From: Alcanivorax sp. S71-1-4
GTDB lineage: Bacteria > Pseudomonadota > Gammaproteobacteria > Pseudomonadales > Alcanivoracaceae
Assembly (NCBI RefSeq): GCF_009846755.1
Contig: NZ_AQOR01000015.1
Span: 24,060-88,059 of the forward strand
Length of the DNA stretch: 64,000 nt
Direction of reading: 5' to 3'
Position numbers and translations under genes: made by a program. Within the stretch, counting starts at the first letter, position 1. Each line of letters begins with the position of its first letter. Shown here one piece after another: positions 29,203-37,818 of the stretch. The notes beneath the pieces were generated by a model, which worked only from the letters and a program-made list of their open reading frames with translations, was not told the DNA's origin and did not search any database.

Positions 29203-31284
29203 ATGTCCAATCTGTTCCGCCTGCGCACACTGCGCCATCCCGCCCTGCTGGCCGCCCTGGCCGTTGGCCTCAGCGCCTGCGGCGGTGATTCCAACACCCG
29301 GCGCCCCGACGTGCAGCTACCGGCCTACCGCCTGCAACTGCTGCATTTTGCCGACGTGGATGGCGGTGGCACCGCCGCCCTGGGCAACGTCGCCGCATTT
29401 TCCGCACTGGTCTCGCACTTCCGCGATCTCGCCCCGGCCAATACGCTGCTGGTGTCCTCCGGCGACAACTACATTCCCGGCCCGATCTACCAGGCCGGCC
29501 GCGAGACCAGCCTGACAGCCGTACTCGGCGAGCCCGGCGTCGGCCGGGGTGACGTGGCGTTGCTGAACGCGCTGGGCGTGCAGGCGAGTGCCGTCGGCAA
29601 CCATGACCTGGACGGCGGCACCGCCGAGTTCGCCGGCATCATTTCCCCGGATGGCGACTGGGACGGCGCAGACTTCCCGTGGCTGTCCGCCAATCTGGAT
29701 TTCAGCACCGATGGCAGCCTCGCGCCGCGAGTGGTGGCCGATGGCCAGCCGGCCAATGCCAACCCCGGCAAACTGGCCGGCAGCGCGACGGTCATGGTCA
29801 ACGGCGAGCGCATCGGCCTGGTCGGTGCCGTAACACCGACGCTGGCGAGCATCACCAGCACCGGCGGCATCACCATCAGCCCCAGCCCGGTGAACCCGGA
29901 CACCGACGCCATGCTGGAAGAACTGGCCGCCGCCATTCAGCCGGCGGTGGATGCGCTGACCGACGACGGTATCAACAAGATCATCCTGCTTGCCCACATG
30001 CAGCAGATCAGTGTGGAGAAAGGGCTGGCGCCGCTGCTCAGCGACGTGGATATCATCGTCGCCGGCGGCTCCAACACGCTGCTCGCCACCAGCATGGATG
30101 CCCTGCATCCCGGCGACACCGCCGCGGACACCTACCCCCTGAATTTCACCTCCGCCAGCGGCGAACCGGTGCTGGTGGTGAACACCAACGGTGACTACAC
30201 CTACCTGGGCCGCCTGGTGGTGGATTTTGATGAGAACGGTGTGTTGTTGACCAACTCCGTGGTACCCGGTGTCAGCGGTGCCTGGGCCACACTGGAAACC
30301 GTCACCTCGCAACTGGGCGCCAGCCCCATCGATGACGTCGAGGACGTGGCTGACGCCCTGCGCGACGTGCTTTCCGCCAAGGAAGGCAACGTGGCCGGCT
30401 TCACCGATGTGTTCCTGGAAGGCCGTCGCAATTTTGTGCGCAGCCAGGAAACCAACCTGGGCAACCTGACCGCCGACGCCAATCTCTGGTATGCCCAACA
30501 GGCGGATGCTACCGCAGCGATCTCACTGAAAAATGGCGGTGGTATCCGCGCGGCCATCGGCCAGATCATCGCCCCGCCCGGCTCCACCGACGAAAGCGAA
30601 GTGGAACTGCTGCCGCCGCAGGAAAACGAGTTCAAGCCAGCCGGCGCCGTGTCACAACTGGATATCGAAACCTCGCTGGCGTTCAACAACGCCATCAGCC
30701 TGGTGACCGTGACCGCAGCCGAGCTGCATGACCTGATGGAATACGCCGTCTCTGGTGCCGGTCCCGGTGCCACACCCGGCTATTTCCCGCAGATCGGCGG
30801 CATGCGCTTTTCCTTCGACCCGACCGCAACGGCCCGCACCGGAGACGACACCAATCAGGGCGCCGCCACCAACGGCGAGCGCATCCAGACGCTGACAGTG
30901 GATGGCGATGTCGTCGTCACCAGCGGCACCCTGCAAGGCGACCCGGCCCGCACCTTCCGCATGGCCACCCTGAGCTTCCTGGTGAGCTGTGTGCCGGACA
31001 GCGGCGGCGCATCGGCGGCCACCTGCGGCGACGGTTACCCCTTCAAGAACCTGACTGCCCCGGCGCGCCTTGACCTGACCAGCGACACCGACTTCCCGGA
31101 TGCCGCCTACGATCCCGGCCTGTCGGATTTCTCGCCTGCCGGCGGCGAACAGGACGCGCTGGCCGAGTACCTGCGCGCCACATACCCGGATGCCGAAAAC
31201 GCCTTCAACGTCGCCGAAACACCCGCCGCCGAAGACACCCGCATCCAGAACCTGTCCGAACGCGCCGATACCCTCGCCCCCTGA
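29203..31284 (+). CDS. lipoprotein bifunctional metallophosphatase/5'-nucleotidase-type enzyme
   Basis: A 693-residue exported phosphatase. It has a lipobox LSACGG (Cys26). The metallophosphatase domain has LLHFADVDGG (Asp51), SGDN (GD at 87-88), GNHDLDGG (132-135), LLAHMQQ and VAGGSNTLLA. The second half is a 5'-nucleotidase C-terminal-type domain with NLTADANLWYA, LKNGGGIR and SLAFNNAISLVTVTAAELHDLME. Compared with UshA the first motif has DVD instead of D-x-H, and GGSNT replaces the GGHxH site. Related marine bacterial enzymes appear to share this form, so it is probably a subfamily trait. The ATG at 29203 is chosen because it begins the signal peptide. A Pho-box-like array is upstream. 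Confidence 0.88.
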   Translation: MSNLFRLRTLRHPALLAALAVGLSACGGDSNTRRPDVQLPAYRLQLLHFADVDGGGTAALGNVAAFSALVSHFRDLAPANTLLVSSGDNYIPGPIYQAGRETSLTAVLGEPGVGRGDVALLNALGVQASAVGNHDLDGGTAEFAGIISPDGDWDGADFPWLSANLDFSTDGSLAPRVVADGQPANANPGKLAGSATVMVNGERIGLVGAVTPTLASITSTGGITISPSPVNPDTDAMLEELAAAIQPAVDALTDDGINKIILLAHMQQISVEKGLAPLLSDVDIIVAGGSNTLLATSMDALHPGDTAADTYPLNFTSASGEPVLVVNTNGDYTYLGRLVVDFDENGVLLTNSVVPGVSGAWATLETVTSQLGASPIDDVEDVADALRDVLSAKEGNVAGFTDVFLEGRRNFVRSQETNLGNLTADANLWYAQQADATAAISLKNGGGIRAAIGQIIAPPGSTDESEVELLPPQENEFKPAGAVSQLDIETSLAFNNAISLVTVTAAELHDLMEYAVSGAGPGATPGYFPQIGGMRFSFDPTATARTGDDTNQGAATNGERIQTLTVDGDVVVTSGTLQGDPARTFRMATLSFLVSCVPDSGGASAATCGDGYPFKNLTAPARLDLTSDTDFPDAAYDPGLSDFSPAGGEQDALAEYLRATYPDAENAFNVAETPAAEDTRIQNLSERADTLAP

Positions 31285-31297
31285 CCGGCGCCGCCAC

Positions 31298-31329
31298 GGC
31301 GAAACGGTGTCCCACGGCACCGTTTCGCC
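31298..31329. terminator. first hairpin after the 5'-nucleotidase gene
   Basis: GGCGAAACGGTG and CACCGTTTCGCC pair perfectly over 12 bp with an 8-base loop, 14 bp after the stop codon. No T-tract follows, so it may protect the 3' end and add to the terminator downstream. Confidence 0.5.
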
Positions 31330-31351
31330 ATCCTGCAGGGCACATTTTCAC

Positions 31352-31414
31352 GCCGGCAGCGCTTCGCGTCGTTGCGTCACCGCGACGTCCCGAAGCGCTG
31401 CCGGCCATTTTTTT
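31352..31414 (+). terminator. intrinsic terminator of the 5'-nucleotidase gene
   Basis: GCCGGCAGCGCTTCG and CGAAGCGCTGCCGGC form a 15-bp perfect stem, with partial inner pairing in the 24-base loop, followed by CATTTTTTT. Confidence 0.85.
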
Positions 31415-31438
31415 GCCCCGGCCCCTTCAAAAAGATGC

Positions 31439-31456
31439 AAATAATTCGCATTATTG
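31439..31456 (+). promoter_or_regulatory. Fur-box-like site upstream of the imelysin operon
   Basis: AATAAT-TCGC-ATTATT (31440-31455) is a perfect 6-bp-arm palindrome in an otherwise GC-rich region. Its extended context GCAAATAATTCGCATTATTG resembles the Fur consensus GATAATGATAATCATTATC. It is about 60 bp upstream of irpA, consistent with iron repression. Confidence 0.6.
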
Positions 31457-31514
31457 TGCCCCTTGCGCGTCACGCACGCGCCCACGGACCGCCACGACCC
31501 GACAGGACTCCATC

Positions 31515-32807
31515 ATGAATGCCACGCGTCTGACGACCACCGGCCTGCTGCTGGCCGCCCTCACCGCCTGCAGCGACACCCCGGATAGCGCACCGAAAAA
31601 AGCCGCCAGCGCCTATGACCCGACCCAGGCGAGCGCCGTCATTACCCATTACGCCGACATCGCCGAAGCCGCCTTCAGCGACGCCCTGGGTGGCGCCCGC
31701 ACCCTGCAGGCCGCCGTCGATGCGCTGCTGGAGGCGCCTTCCGACAGCACCCTCGCCGCCGCCCGCGACGCCTGGCGCGACGCCCGCGTGCCCTACATGC
31801 AGACCGAAGTGTTCCGCTTCGGCAACGCCGTCGTCGATGAGTGGGAAGGCCAGGTCAACGCCTGGCCGCTGGACGAAGGGCTGATCGACTACGTCGACGA
31901 CAGCTATCAGGCGGCGCTGGGCAACCCCGGCGCGCGCGCCAACATCATCGCCAACACCAAGCTGCGCGTGGGCGAGGAAGAAATCGACCTCAGCGACCTG
32001 AACGGCGAACTGCTCGCCAGCCTGAACGAGTTGGCCGGCTCCGAAGCCAACGTCGCCAGCGGCTACCACGCGATCGAATTCCTGCTCTGGGGCCAGGACC
32101 TGAACGGCACCGGCCCCGGCGCGGGCAACCGCCCGGCCAGCGATTTCATGACTGGCGAAGGCGCCACCGGCGGCCACAATGAGCGCCGCCGCGACTATCT
32201 GCGCGCGGCCACCGCCCTGCTGATCAGCGACCTGGAACAGATGGTCGCCGAATGGCAGCCGGACAGCACCGACAACTACCGCGCCACCCTGCTCGGTGAC
32301 ACGCCGGAAAACGGCCTGCGCAAAATGCTGTTCGGCATGGGCAGCCTGTCGCTGGGTGAACTGGCCGGCGAGCGCATGAAAGTCGCCCTGGAAGCCCACT
32401 CGCCGGAAGACGAGCACGACTGCTTCAGCGACAACACCCACCATTCGCACTACTACAACGGCCTCGGCATCGCCAACGTCTACCGGGGCGAGTACCGCCG
32501 CGCCGACGGCAGCCAGCTCAGCGGGCCCGGCCTGCATACCCTGGTCGCCGCCAATGACACCGAGACCGACGCCACGCTGAACGCCCGCCTGGACGACAGC
32601 CTGGCCGCCCTGCAGGTGCTGGTCGACAGCGCCGAAAACGACAACGTGCATTTCGATCAACTGATCGCCCCGGGCAACGAGGCCGGCAACCAGATCGTGC
32701 GCGACGCCATCGCCGCGCTGGTGGCACAGACCGCCGCCATCGAAAATGCCGCGGCCGCCATCGGCATCACGCAACTCAACCCCGACACGGCCGACCACCA
32801 ATTCTGA
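31515..32807 (+). CDS. irpA: imelysin-family (IrpA-like, M75) iron-regulated lipoprotein
   Basis: Periplasmic or outer-membrane lipoprotein, 430 residues, of the imelysin family associated with iron uptake. The lipobox is LTAC with Cys19. Helical-bundle imelysin signatures include residues 85-130 (ARDAWRDARVPYMQTEVF; VNAWPLDEGLIDYV) and the conserved GxHxxE motif, here GYHAIE at 183-188 followed by FLLWGQDL. The family is thought to bind or sense iron; it is not a proven peptidase. It is the first gene of a four-gene plus-strand operon with a di-heme oxidoreductase, a second imelysin and a DUF1513 protein. The Fur-like site upstream supports iron repression. Confidence 0.92.
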   Translation: MNATRLTTTGLLLAALTACSDTPDSAPKKAASAYDPTQASAVITHYADIAEAAFSDALGGARTLQAAVDALLEAPSDSTLAAARDAWRDARVPYMQTEVFRFGNAVVDEWEGQVNAWPLDEGLIDYVDDSYQAALGNPGARANIIANTKLRVGEEEIDLSDLNGELLASLNELAGSEANVASGYHAIEFLLWGQDLNGTGPGAGNRPASDFMTGEGATGGHNERRRDYLRAATALLISDLEQMVAEWQPDSTDNYRATLLGDTPENGLRKMLFGMGSLSLGELAGERMKVALEAHSPEDEHDCFSDNTHHSHYYNGLGIANVYRGEYRRADGSQLSGPGLHTLVAANDTETDATLNARLDDSLAALQVLVDSAENDNVHFDQLIAPGNEAGNQIVRDAIAALVAQTAAIENAAAAIGITQLNPDTADHQF

Positions 32808-32867
32808 TACCATCCGCCGCCGGTACCGCCGGCGGCGTCTCGCCGGCCCGAGGATGACAGGCTTCTG

Positions 32868-34271
32868 ATGCGACGTTTGCTACCCCTGCTGCTGGCCACT
32901 GCGCTGAGCGGCTGCGACCCGACACCGACCTTCACCGAAGCAGAACCGGGAGAGCACCTCTCCGGTGGCGCCACCACGGTGATACGCACCGACCAGAATG
33001 CCTTCTCGCTGCCGTCCGCCAACCTGTCGCCGCTGCGTCGGCTGGACTTCAGCGTCGGCAACAGCTTCTTCCGCAATCCCTGGGTGATCGCACCGGCGTC
33101 CACCGACGCCCGCGACGGCCTGGGGCCGCTGTTCAACACCAACGCCTGCCAGAACTGCCATATCAAGGACGGCCGTGGCCATCCGCCAGGCCCGGATGCC
33201 GTGCACGCGGTGTCAATGCTGGTACGGCTTTCCGTGCCGGCGGGCGATGGTGATGAGGAACGTCTGCGGCGCCTGGGCGTCATTCCCGAACCTGTCTACG
33301 GCGGCCAGCTTCAGGACGCCGCCATTCCCGGCGTGGCACCGGAAGGCCGGGTACGGATCGACTACACCCCCGTGCCCGTCACCTTCGCCGACGGCACCGT
33401 GATTGAACTGCGCAAGCCCACGCTGCGCATTACCGACACCGGCTACGGCGACCTGCATCCCCAGGCCCTGTTTTCCGCCCGCATCGCGCCGCCCGTGATC
33501 GGCCTCGGCCTGCTGGAAGCCATCAGCGATGAAGACATCCTCGCCAACGCCGACCCGGACGACCGCGATGGCAACGGCATCAGCGGCCGCCCCAATCAAG
33601 TCTGGGACCGCGCCAGCCAAACCACCGTGCTCGGCCGCTTCGGCTGGAAAGCCGGCCAGCCGAACCTGAACCAGCAAAACGCCGAAGCCTTCGCCAACGA
33701 CATGGGCCTGACCAGTTCACTGGTGCCGCATGATGGCTGCACCCCGGCGCAGACCGACTGCCTCGCCGCACCGCACGGCGGCGAGCCGGAAGTCAGCGAC
33801 AATATTCTCGCCACGGTGCTGTTCTACAGCCGCAACCTGGGCGTCCCCGCGCGCCGCAACGTCGATGCCCCGGAAGTGCTCCAGGGCAAGACACTGTTCC
33901 ACCGCGCCGGCTGCCAGCAATGCCACACACCGAGCTTTACCACCCGTGCCGACGCCGCCGAGCCGGAACTGGCCAGCCAGACCATCTGGCCCTACACCGA
34001 TTTGCTGCTGCATGACATGGGCGACGGCCTCGCCGATGGCCGCCCGGAATTCCTCGCCACCGGCCGCGAATGGCGCACCCCGCCGCTGTGGGGCATCGGC
34101 CTCACCGAAGCCGTCAACGGCCACACCTTTTTCCTGCACGACGGCCGCGCCCGCAACCTGCTTGAAGCCATCCTCTGGCATGGTGGCGAAGCCGAAAACG
34201 CGAAACAGGCCGTGCTGCAATTCAACACCGAAGAACGCGATGCACTGCTCGCGTTTCTTAATTCGTTATAG
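32868..34271 (+). CDS. di-heme oxidoreductase family lipoprotein (DUF1111/DHOR)
   Basis: A 467-residue c-type cytochrome-like protein with lipobox ALSGC (Cys16). There are two heme-binding motifs, CQNCH (94-98) in NTNACQNCHIKDGRG and CQQCH (349-353). The region between includes PQALFSARIAPPVIGLGLLEAI and GISGRPNQVWD, typical of the di-heme oxidoreductase family. These proteins occur in imelysin operons and may oxidise or reduce iron for uptake, though the reaction is not established. It starts 60 bp after irpA, and the second imelysin follows after 12 bp. Confidence 0.9.
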   Translation: MRRLLPLLLATALSGCDPTPTFTEAEPGEHLSGGATTVIRTDQNAFSLPSANLSPLRRLDFSVGNSFFRNPWVIAPASTDARDGLGPLFNTNACQNCHIKDGRGHPPGPDAVHAVSMLVRLSVPAGDGDEERLRRLGVIPEPVYGGQLQDAAIPGVAPEGRVRIDYTPVPVTFADGTVIELRKPTLRITDTGYGDLHPQALFSARIAPPVIGLGLLEAISDEDILANADPDDRDGNGISGRPNQVWDRASQTTVLGRFGWKAGQPNLNQQNAEAFANDMGLTSSLVPHDGCTPAQTDCLAAPHGGEPEVSDNILATVLFYSRNLGVPARRNVDAPEVLQGKTLFHRAGCQQCHTPSFTTRADAAEPELASQTIWPYTDLLLHDMGDGLADGRPEFLATGREWRTPPLWGIGLTEAVNGHTFFLHDGRARNLLEAILWHGGEAENAKQAVLQFNTEERDALLAFLNSL

Positions 34272-34283
34272 CGGAGAAACGTC

Positions 34284-35312
34284 ATGCGCCTGCTCACGGT
34301 TGCCACCACCGCCCTGCTGCTCACCGCCTGCGGCGCACCCCAGCGCCACGTGATCACCCATCTCGCCGACAACGTGCTGTTGCCTGCACACCAGCATTGG
34401 GCCGACAGCAATCGCGCACTGGCCGAACGTGCCCGGCAATACTGCAACGATGAAACCGACCTCAATGCCCTGCACAGCGCCTTCGGCAACGCACGCCATC
34501 AATGGGCCGCCCTGCAACCACAACTGGTTGGCCCCCTCTCCGAAGGCAACCGCAGCTGGCAAGTGCAGTTCTATCCCGACAAACGCAACCTCGTCGCGCG
34601 CCAGGCCGAAGAACTGCTCGATACCCACCCGCAACTCGACCACGCCCAACTGGCCGAGGCGAGCGTCGTGGTCCAGGGCCTGAGCGCGTTCGAATACGTG
34701 CTGTTCGATGACAGCATCGACCTGCCCGCACAACGCGAACGCTACTGCCCGCTGCTGATCGCCATCGGCCAGCACCAGCAGCAACTGGCACAGGACATGG
34801 TCGACCTCTGGCAACAGCCGGAAGGCATGCTGGTGCAGTTGAAAGCATTTCCCAATGAACGCTACGCCGAACCCCGCGATGCCCTGGCCGATATCCTGCG
34901 CGTACAGATCACCGGCCTCGACACCCTGAAGAAAAAACTCGGCACCCCGATGGGCCACCTCAACCGTGGCGTACCGCAACCGTTCCAGGCCGAAGCCTGG
35001 CGCAGCCAACAGTCCCTCGACAACCTGCGCGCCACCGTCGAAGGCGCCCAGGCCATCTGGCAGGCGCCCGGCGTGCGCGAACTGGTCAGCGACGACGCCC
35101 TGGCGACACGCATCGACGACGCCTACACCGACGTGCTGACACGCCTGGACAGCGCACCGGCGCCCCTGATCGAACTGGTGCAGGACAGCGCACAGAAAGA
35201 CTGGCTCGACGCCCTGTACGACCGGCTCAATACCCTGCATCGCCTTCACCAGAACGAGCTGGCCGCCGCCCTGGACATCCAGATCGGCTTCAACGCCAAC
35301 GACGGAGACTGA
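34284..35312 (+). CDS. second imelysin-family lipoprotein with variant motif
   Basis: A 342-residue imelysin-like lipoprotein (lipobox LLTAC, Cys16). The fold signature is kept (HSAFGNARHQWAALQP; WQVQFYPDKRNLVARQ). At the GxHxxE position the sequence is GLSAFE (132-137), so the histidine is replaced by serine while Gly and Glu remain. In such operons the second imelysin is usually the shorter partner. It could form a pair with IrpA or have lost metal binding. ATG at 34284 after GGAG; 2 bp separate its stop from the next start. Confidence 0.87.
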   Translation: MRLLTVATTALLLTACGAPQRHVITHLADNVLLPAHQHWADSNRALAERARQYCNDETDLNALHSAFGNARHQWAALQPQLVGPLSEGNRSWQVQFYPDKRNLVARQAEELLDTHPQLDHAQLAEASVVVQGLSAFEYVLFDDSIDLPAQRERYCPLLIAIGQHQQQLAQDMVDLWQQPEGMLVQLKAFPNERYAEPRDALADILRVQITGLDTLKKKLGTPMGHLNRGVPQPFQAEAWRSQQSLDNLRATVEGAQAIWQAPGVRELVSDDALATRIDDAYTDVLTRLDSAPAPLIELVQDSAQKDWLDALYDRLNTLHRLHQNELAAALDIQIGFNANDGD

Positions 35313-35314
35313 GC

Positions 35315-36433
35315 ATGGCCCTGACGCGACGCGAGCTGCTGCGCTGGAGCGGCCTGCTCACCGGCGCCGCCACCCTCGGCGGCCTCGTCCTCTGGCAACG
35401 CCGGCCCGGCGCCGAAGGCCCGCTGCTGCTCTCCGCCCGCAACGACACCGACGGCCACCACTACGCCGTCGGCTACTACCTCAACGGCCGCAAAGCCTTC
35501 GCCACCCGCGTCCCCGAACGCTGCCACGCCATTGCACCGCACCCGTTCCTGCCGGTCGCCCTGTTCGTCGGCCGCCGCCCGTCAACCGAAAGTTACCTGG
35601 TGCACTTGCAGAGCGGCGAACTGTTGCACACCCTGCACAGCCAGCCGGACCGCCACTTCTACGGCCACGCCGTCTTCCACCACAGCGGCGAATGGCTCTA
35701 CGCCACCGAAAACGACACCACCGACCCCGGCCGTGGCGTGCTCGGCATTTATCACCTGGACGGCCTGCAACTGCGCCACCATGACGAAGTGCCCACCCAC
35801 GGCATCGGCCCGCACGAACTCGCCTGGATGCCCGACGGCGACACCCTTGCCGTCTGCAACGGCGGCATCCGCACCGAAGCGGAAAGCCGGGTGGAAATGA
35901 ACCTGCATGCCATGGCACCGAGCCTCGTGCTGATGCAGCGCGATGGCCAGTTGATCAGCAAGGAAATGCTGGCGCAGGCGAAAAACAGCATCCGCCATAT
36001 GGACGTGGCCAGCGACGGCACCATCGTGACCGGGCAGCAGTACATGGGCGAGTTGTATGAAAGCGCGCCACTGTTGGCGATCAAACGACCGGGGGAAGCA
36101 TATCGGGCGTTTCCGCTGGAAGAGCCGCAAAGGCAGATGATGCAGCAATATACGGCCAGCATTGCGATTCACAGCGAGTTGCGGTTGCTGGCGATGACGG
36201 CGCCGAGGGGCAACCGGTTTTTTGTCTGGGAACTGGATAGCGGGAAGACGGTGGTGGATGCGCCGATGCAGGATTGTGCGGGGGTGAGTGCGGTGCGGGA
36301 AGGGTTTGTGGTGACCTCAGGGCAAGGCAGTTGTCGGGGCTATGATTGCAGCGAGCGCGGAGTGCCGGCACGGGTTTCCCATCTCGATCTTCCCGCAGGG
36401 CTTTGGGATAACCATGCCGGCTTGTTGGTTTGA
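35315..36433 (+). CDS. DUF1513 beta-propeller protein, probable Tat substrate
   Basis: A 372-residue protein, last gene of the imelysin operon. The N-terminus TRRELLRWSGLLTGAATLGGL has a twin arginine followed by a hydrophobic segment, indicating Tat export. The body has propeller-like repeats (HAVFHHSGEWLYATENDTTD; GIGPHELAWMPDGDTLAVCNGG) matching DUF1513. Its function is unknown, but it accompanies imelysin/DHOR genes in many marine proteobacteria. From about 36050 to the stop the codon use changes sharply toward G-ending codons (ttg, cgg, ggg, gcg, gtg), unlike the C-rich first two thirds. Repeat family 1 begins 17 bp after the stop. Confidence 0.86.
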   Translation: MALTRRELLRWSGLLTGAATLGGLVLWQRRPGAEGPLLLSARNDTDGHHYAVGYYLNGRKAFATRVPERCHAIAPHPFLPVALFVGRRPSTESYLVHLQSGELLHTLHSQPDRHFYGHAVFHHSGEWLYATENDTTDPGRGVLGIYHLDGLQLRHHDEVPTHGIGPHELAWMPDGDTLAVCNGGIRTEAESRVEMNLHAMAPSLVLMQRDGQLISKEMLAQAKNSIRHMDVASDGTIVTGQQYMGELYESAPLLAIKRPGEAYRAFPLEEPQRQMMQQYTASIAIHSELRLLAMTAPRGNRFFVWELDSGKTVVDAPMQDCAGVSAVREGFVVTSGQGSCRGYDCSERGVPARVSHLDLPAGLWDNHAGLLV

Positions 36434-36449
36434 ATCACCCCGGTGGGGC

Positions 36450-36618
36450 GTAGGGTGGGTAGAGCCAAAGGCGAAACCCACCGGGACCATGTCGCACACT
36501 GCTCGCACAGAATCATCGAAACTACCCGCCTCCGAAGCAAGGCAGTTTCGATGATTTTGCGGGAGTGAAAAATGGGCATGGACACGGTGGGTTTCGCCTT
36601 TGGCTCTACCCACCCTAC
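36450..36618. repeat. palindromic interspersed repeat family 1, copy B
   Basis: A 169-bp element with left end GTAGGGTGGGTAGAGCC and right end GGCTCTACCCACCCTAC (perfect 17-bp complement), inner AAAGGCGAAACCCACC and GGTGGGTTTCGCCTTT also complementary. The interior includes ACTGCTCGCACAGAATCATCG and CGATGATTTTGCGGGAGTGA. It lies between convergent genes, 17 bp from each stop codon. Confidence 0.95.
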
Positions 36619-36635
36619 CGCACACGTCGCGTTGA

Positions 36636-37814
36636 TTAGCGGCTCAGGTATTTAATCGCTTCCTCAATCCCCTGCAACGTCAACGGATACATCCGGTCCT
36701 CCAGCAACTGCCTCGTCCAGACCGTGGAGGTGGTCATCTCCCAACTCCGACGCGGCTCGGGATTCAGCCAGATCACTTTCTCGAAGGTCTCGGTGATGCG
36801 CTGCATCCACACCGCGCCCGGTTCTTCGTTCCAGTGTTCCACGCTGCCACCAACGGAGTTGATCTCATACGGGCTCATGGCCGCGTCGCCGACAAAAATC
36901 ACCTTGTAGTCGGAGCCGTATTTGTGCAGCAGGTCCCAGGTGGCCAGTTTTTCGTCCCAGCGGCGGCGGTTGTCCTTCCAGACGTATTCGTAGATGAAGT
37001 TGTGAAAGTAGAAGTGCTCCATATGCTTGAACTCGGTCCGCGCGGCCGAGAACAGTTCTTCGCACAAGCGGATGTAGGGGTCCATGGAGCCGCCGATATC
37101 GAAGAACAGCAGGATCTTGACGCGGTTTTCCACTTCCGGGCGCATGCGGATGTCGAGCAGGCCGGCGTTGCGGGCGGTGGAGGTGATGGTGTCGTCCAGG
37201 TCCAGCTCTTCGGCCTTGCCGGTGCGGGCAAATTTACGCAGGCGGCGCAGGGCCAGCTTGATGTTGCGCACGCCCAGTTCAACCGAAGCGTCCAGGTTGC
37301 GGTACTCGCGTTTCTCCCAGACCTTCACCGCCTTCTTGTTGCGCGACGGGCCGGTGAGGCGAATCCCCTCCGGGTTGGCGCCATGGCCGCCGTAGGGTGA
37401 CGTGCCGCCGGTACCGACCATCTTGTTGCCGCCCTGGTGGCGCTTGTGCTGTTCTTCCAGGCGCTTGCGGAATTCATCCAGCAGCTTTTCCAGGCTGCCC
37501 ATACGCTGCAGCTGCGCCAGCTCTTCCGGCGAGAGGTTCTTTTCGATCTGTTTGCGCAGCCATTCGTCCGGGATGGCCTTGTTGAACCAGTCCGGGTCGA
37601 TGGATTCCAGCCCCTTGAAATAGAACTCGAAGGCGCGGTCGAAGCGGTCGTAGTACTTCTCATCCTTGACCATGACGGCGCGGGACAGCATGTAGAAATC
37701 GTCCACGCTGCCATAGGCCAGGTGCTGGCCCATGGCGTCGTGCAGGTCAAGCAGCTCGCGCAGTGTGACCGGGACGCGGTACTCGCGCAGGGTCTCGAAA
37801 AAGCGTACCAGCAT
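36636..37814 (-). CDS. VWA domain (CoxE-like) protein
   Basis: A 392-residue cytoplasmic protein with a C-terminal von Willebrand A domain. The MIDAS motif is DIGGS with Asp239, preceded by RVKILLFF and followed by MDPYIRLCEELF. The N-terminal half is helical and charged (EYRVPVTLRELLDLHDAM, typical of the CoxE family). Paired with the MoxR ATPase gene only 4 bp upstream, so the two are translationally coupled. MoxR/VWA pairs act as chaperones in metal-cofactor insertion or complex assembly, but the client is not indicated by the neighbours. Confidence 0.88.
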   Translation of the reverse strand: MLVRFFETLREYRVPVTLRELLDLHDAMGQHLAYGSVDDFYMLSRAVMVKDEKYYDRFDRAFEFYFKGLESIDPDWFNKAIPDEWLRKQIEKNLSPEELAQLQRMGSLEKLLDEFRKRLEEQHKRHQGGNKMVGTGGTSPYGGHGANPEGIRLTGPSRNKKAVKVWEKREYRNLDASVELGVRNIKLALRRLRKFARTGKAEELDLDDTITSTARNAGLLDIRMRPEVENRVKILLFFDIGGSMDPYIRLCEELFSAARTEFKHMEHFYFHNFIYEYVWKDNRRRWDEKLATWDLLHKYGSDYKVIFVGDAAMSPYEINSVGGSVEHWNEEPGAVWMQRITETFEKVIWLNPEPRRSWEMTTSTVWTRQLLEDRMYPLTLQGIEEAIKYLSR

Positions 37815-37818
37815 GGCC

